Below the pieces are notes generated by a model. It was not told the DNA's origin and searched no databases. It saw nothing but the letters and a program-made list of their open reading frames with translations. DNA of 31,229 nt from Bacteroidales bacterium UBA5226 (GTDB lineage Bacteria; Bacteroidota; Bacteroidia; Bacteroidales; UBA932). Each line of letters opens with the position of its first letter. The stretch's first letter is position 1. The position numbers were made by a program, and so were the translations under genes. The stretch covers positions 161,130-192,358 of the forward strand of contig DHUU01000018.1 in NCBI GenBank assembly GCA_002409325.1. The letters are read 5' to 3'. This document shows positions 29,118-31,229 of the stretch, in pieces.

Positions 29118-29675
29118 ATGAGCATTCCAGATATTCGGCTTGTTTATATGAATCTTGTTACTGCATTGTTGGTATTGATTGCCGGCATATTGTGTTTATT
29201 TACACCCCAATGCCATATTGTTCTGCTGGCCATATTGTTCATCGTGGGAGGCGAAGCGGCATTTGTGACATGGGGAATGGACAGGGTACATCATCCGGAA
29301 GCAAGAACAAGACCTCTGAAATTCCTGCTTTATATTGGGCTCTTAGCCATGATTCTGGCATTGATCATACTGTTTCTGAGACCGTACCTGGAGCTTTTCG
29401 CCGTTCAGCTTACAGCGATGTTGCTGGTCATGGCCTATAACATGCAATTAATCCTTGCCATTAAGATCTATAGGGCAATTAAAAGCAGAAGCTCAATGGT
29501 ACTGATAGTTATCTCTGCCGTCTTACTGGCAGCAACCCTGCCTTTTTTGATTTATCCTCCTTTTACACCTGAAATCCGTTCTACCTGGATGGCTGTCCTC
29601 AGTTTTCTGTGCTTAGCGACCGTCCTCGTCTGTTTTGGCCTGGCCCGCAAGTCGGTCCTACAATCTGTGCGCTGA
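29118..29675 (+). CDS. Six-TM membrane protein, HdeD/DUF308-like
   Basis: Seen: 185 aa with about six hydrophobic helices arranged as three hairpins (for example LVTALLVLIAGILCLFTP, IVLLAILFIVGGEAAFVTWG, LLYIGLLAMILALIILFLRP, LIVISAVLLAATLPFLIYPP). The Pro-containing turn after each first helix and the GG in helix 2 resemble HdeD/DUF308 proteins, linked to acid resistance in E. coli. The family call is tentative; the membrane topology is not. A TATATTTG promoter element precedes it. Confidence 0.75.
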   Translation: MSIPDIRLVYMNLVTALLVLIAGILCLFTPQCHIVLLAILFIVGGEAAFVTWGMDRVHHPEARTRPLKFLLYIGLLAMILALIILFLRPYLELFAVQLTAMLLVMAYNMQLILAIKIYRAIKSRSSMVLIVISAVLLAATLPFLIYPPFTPEIRSTWMAVLSFLCLATVLVCFGLARKSVLQSVR

Positions 29676-29739
29676 TAGCCACCCCTTTTTTAAACGTCTG
29701 AAGTGAGCCTGAGTCTAAAAGCAGGTTATTGTTTACCTA

Positions 29740-31071
29740 TTAAAAAGTCACTTCAAAACGAAGAGAAATGGTGTGGAAATCAACCCCTGCCTCCCTTATG
29801 GTTTCAATAATCTGAGAATAGTCGGCCGAGGGGTATCCGTAAGCGTCATGTCCAATTAAGAATTGTCCCGCTCCATTGGCGTACCGGTCGTTGTCTGTAT
29901 AGATGTAATTGGCCATCAGTTTCACATGGTCATTTATGTAATAGGTGATACCGGCCGTATAATTTTGTGAGGCCCCTCCTTTTATGGGATCGTAATTCAG
30001 GTCCAGGTAATCGTACCGGGCCAGCAATTCCACGTCTCCCCATTTACGCCCCCGGGACGGATTCATGAACAGGCCCGTTGTGGTATCGTAGCGTTGCCTG
30101 CCCCCGAAGAGCAGGAACCCACTCTGGACATAAAAGCCTTTGAAGTTTAACACAGATACCGGGCCGTCAACCCCGGTCAGGGGCTTGCCCAGGTTGGTCA
30201 TATTGTGGATGTATTCTCCCTGGATCCGCAATCCCTTATAATAAAACCCCCCCTCACCCTTGAGAAGGAATTGGCTGCGTATATTGTTTATCACATAAGT
30301 GTCCAGGTACTGGTGGCGGTTGATATAAGACACATTGCCCAGGCGGTAGCGTATGGCCGGGTATGATCCGGTAACCGGGTCCTTTACAGGAAATTTATAA
30401 GAAGCGCCCGCTCCAAGATGAAGTCCCAGGTCTTTGCGGTTGACAAAAGGCATGGCCACAGCCTTTGCCATAACGGAGCGGGAGTCAAAGGAAGCGGTCA
30501 GGATGGAATCTGCTTTGGGGTTCTGGCGGGGGTAAAGCGCCTTATCAAAGGAAATTCCCAGGGAGCCCATAAACCAGTACTGGTTGGTGCTGAACTGGAT
30601 ACCCAGTAAATCCACCGGGACCATGGCTGTGATAACCATGGGTTTTTCAAGAAAAGCCTGTTCCCGGGGCAGGAGAGCGCCTTCCATAGAAAAGAGGCTT
30701 TCAAAATGCCCCGCTTTGATGTACAGGTTATGGATTCCCGAATACTGGATGAAAGCCTGGGTGATGCGGGGCTTGAGCTTGGAAAAATCTGCCTCGAACA
30801 GGGCAGACCAACCGTCTGCAAATGCTGTTTTCAGCGCCAGGCGCGCATTGCGAACTACACCGCCATTGGGGATGGGATCGTAATCCTCGTAATACCCGAA
30901 AAACACGCCCCCTTCCAGGTGCACAAAGCCGTCCAGCCATAATGTAAACGCCTCATCGGCGGTTGTAAAAACACGGATCCCCGAAGGTTCCGGTTCAGTT
31001 GCCATGCGGTACTGGCCCGCTGCCTGAAGGATACCAAGAGAACAAACGATAAACAAATACGTTTTCTTCAT
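29740..31071 (-). CDS. Porin O/P-type outer-membrane porin, second paralogue
   Basis: Seen: 443 aa from the ATG at 31071 (MKKTYLFIVCSLG), a signal peptide ending near residue 20 (LQAAGQ), then a barrel clearly paralogous to the porin at 24703-26100: AFTLWLDGFVHLEGGVFFG, RNARLALKTAFADGWSALFEADF, AFIQYSGIHNLYIKAG, QYLDTYVINN, SRGRKWGDVELLARYDYLDL, YINDHVKLMANYIYTDNDRYANG, and a C-terminal strand ISLRFEVTF. An upstream in-frame extension to 31134 would precede the signal peptide and is rejected. It follows the DUF4402 gene by 49 nt and may be in its operon. No transporter or CYTH genes accompany this copy within the window. Confidence 0.93.
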   Translation of the reverse strand: MKKTYLFIVCSLGILQAAGQYRMATEPEPSGIRVFTTADEAFTLWLDGFVHLEGGVFFGYYEDYDPIPNGGVVRNARLALKTAFADGWSALFEADFSKLKPRITQAFIQYSGIHNLYIKAGHFESLFSMEGALLPREQAFLEKPMVITAMVPVDLLGIQFSTNQYWFMGSLGISFDKALYPRQNPKADSILTASFDSRSVMAKAVAMPFVNRKDLGLHLGAGASYKFPVKDPVTGSYPAIRYRLGNVSYINRHQYLDTYVINNIRSQFLLKGEGGFYYKGLRIQGEYIHNMTNLGKPLTGVDGPVSVLNFKGFYVQSGFLLFGGRQRYDTTTGLFMNPSRGRKWGDVELLARYDYLDLNYDPIKGGASQNYTAGITYYINDHVKLMANYIYTDNDRYANGAGQFLIGHDAYGYPSADYSQIIETIREAGVDFHTISLRFEVTF

Positions 31072-31120
31072 TCTGGCTTTTATAAGAGAGCTATAGGGAC
31101 GGACGTTCCGGTGGGTGCAG

Positions 31121-31229
31121 TTATTCGTAAACAATGGTAAGGGTCATGGTCCCGTTATATATTCCACCGGGATTGGTCAGGTAATCGGACAGCTGGATGG
31201 TCCCACCAAGGTATATGGTTAGCGGATTG
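31121..31229 (-). CDS. DUF4402-like exported protein, C-terminal end only
   Basis: The last 35 codons and the TAA stop of a gene entering from the right: TIYLGGTIQLSDYLTNPGG, then IYNGTMTLTIVYE. This matches the end of DUF4402 domains (GG-x-L...G-x-Y-x-G-x-x-T-x-T-x-x-Y). Such proteins are small exported beta-sandwich proteins of unknown function, some with pilin-like context. The 5' part lies outside the window. Confidence 0.7.
   Translation of the reverse strand, partial: NPLTIYLGGTIQLSDYLTNPGGIYNGTMTLTIVYE

Noticed and set aside
1..31229. CRISPR arrays, insertion sequences, rRNA genes, phage genes
   Set aside because: No regularly spaced repeats, transposase, integrase or rRNA sequence seen by reading both strands.

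Overview
The window comes from a chromosome of the order Bacteroidales (Bacteroidota), about 50% GC by eye. The evidence is taxon-typical promoters (TAnnTTTG -7 elements), almost no Shine-Dalgarno sequences, and family-typical proteins: an OmpA-type lipoprotein, a DUF4402 protein, two porin O/P proteins, a lamin-tail lipoprotein and a DUF6249-like protein next to an ECF sigma factor. I cannot fix the family or genus.

Layout. 1-1151 (-): OmpA-domain lipoprotein, cut by the window edge. 1303-4724 (+): deoxynucleoside kinase, YifB/ComM-type ATPase, a DUF2178-like membrane protein with a small XRE regulator, and TsaE. 4769-6938 (-): the 2-selenouridine pair mnmH-selD. 6965-8549: an ECF sigma factor unit with back-to-back promoters. 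8546-12223 (-): an acyltransferase-like membrane protein and a DPP-IV-like S9 peptidase. 12249-18506 (-): an eight-gene tightly packed operon (purN, ABC ATPase fusion, small membrane protein, mutL, rhomboid, TsaC/Sua5, thioesterase, rsmE). 18545-19271 (+): ispF and a CAU tRNA. 19272-19675: a non-coding, highly structured block with a perfect 28-bp inverted repeat. 19676-26100 (-): a six-gene operon. 26225-31229: nitroreductase, two unknown exported proteins, an HD protein, a cupin, a membrane protein, a second porin O/P and the 3' end of a DUF4402 protein.

The most interesting unit is the 19676-26100 operon: a phosphate-selective-type porin, a lamin-tail lipoprotein, two adjacent CYTH/triphosphate-tunnel proteins (one divergent), an SLC13/DASS transporter and an unrecognised 486-residue membrane protein. 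I infer a dedicated system for acquiring or handling short-chain polyphosphate or another phosphorylated anion, running from outer membrane to cytoplasm. The porin, canonical CYTH and transporter families are recognised; their joint function is a hypothesis.

Other points of note: two divergent promoters with the same TGTAAC-N16-CGTC motif at the sigma factor locus; a GlnQ-type ABC ATPase fused to a degenerate-looking anti-sigma/HATPase-like domain with no permease nearby; a MutL lacking the DQHA endonuclease motif; a SelD with an approximately 50-residue insertion; and five genes whose -7 element lies 3-6 nt from the ATG, suggesting leaderless or near-leaderless mRNAs.
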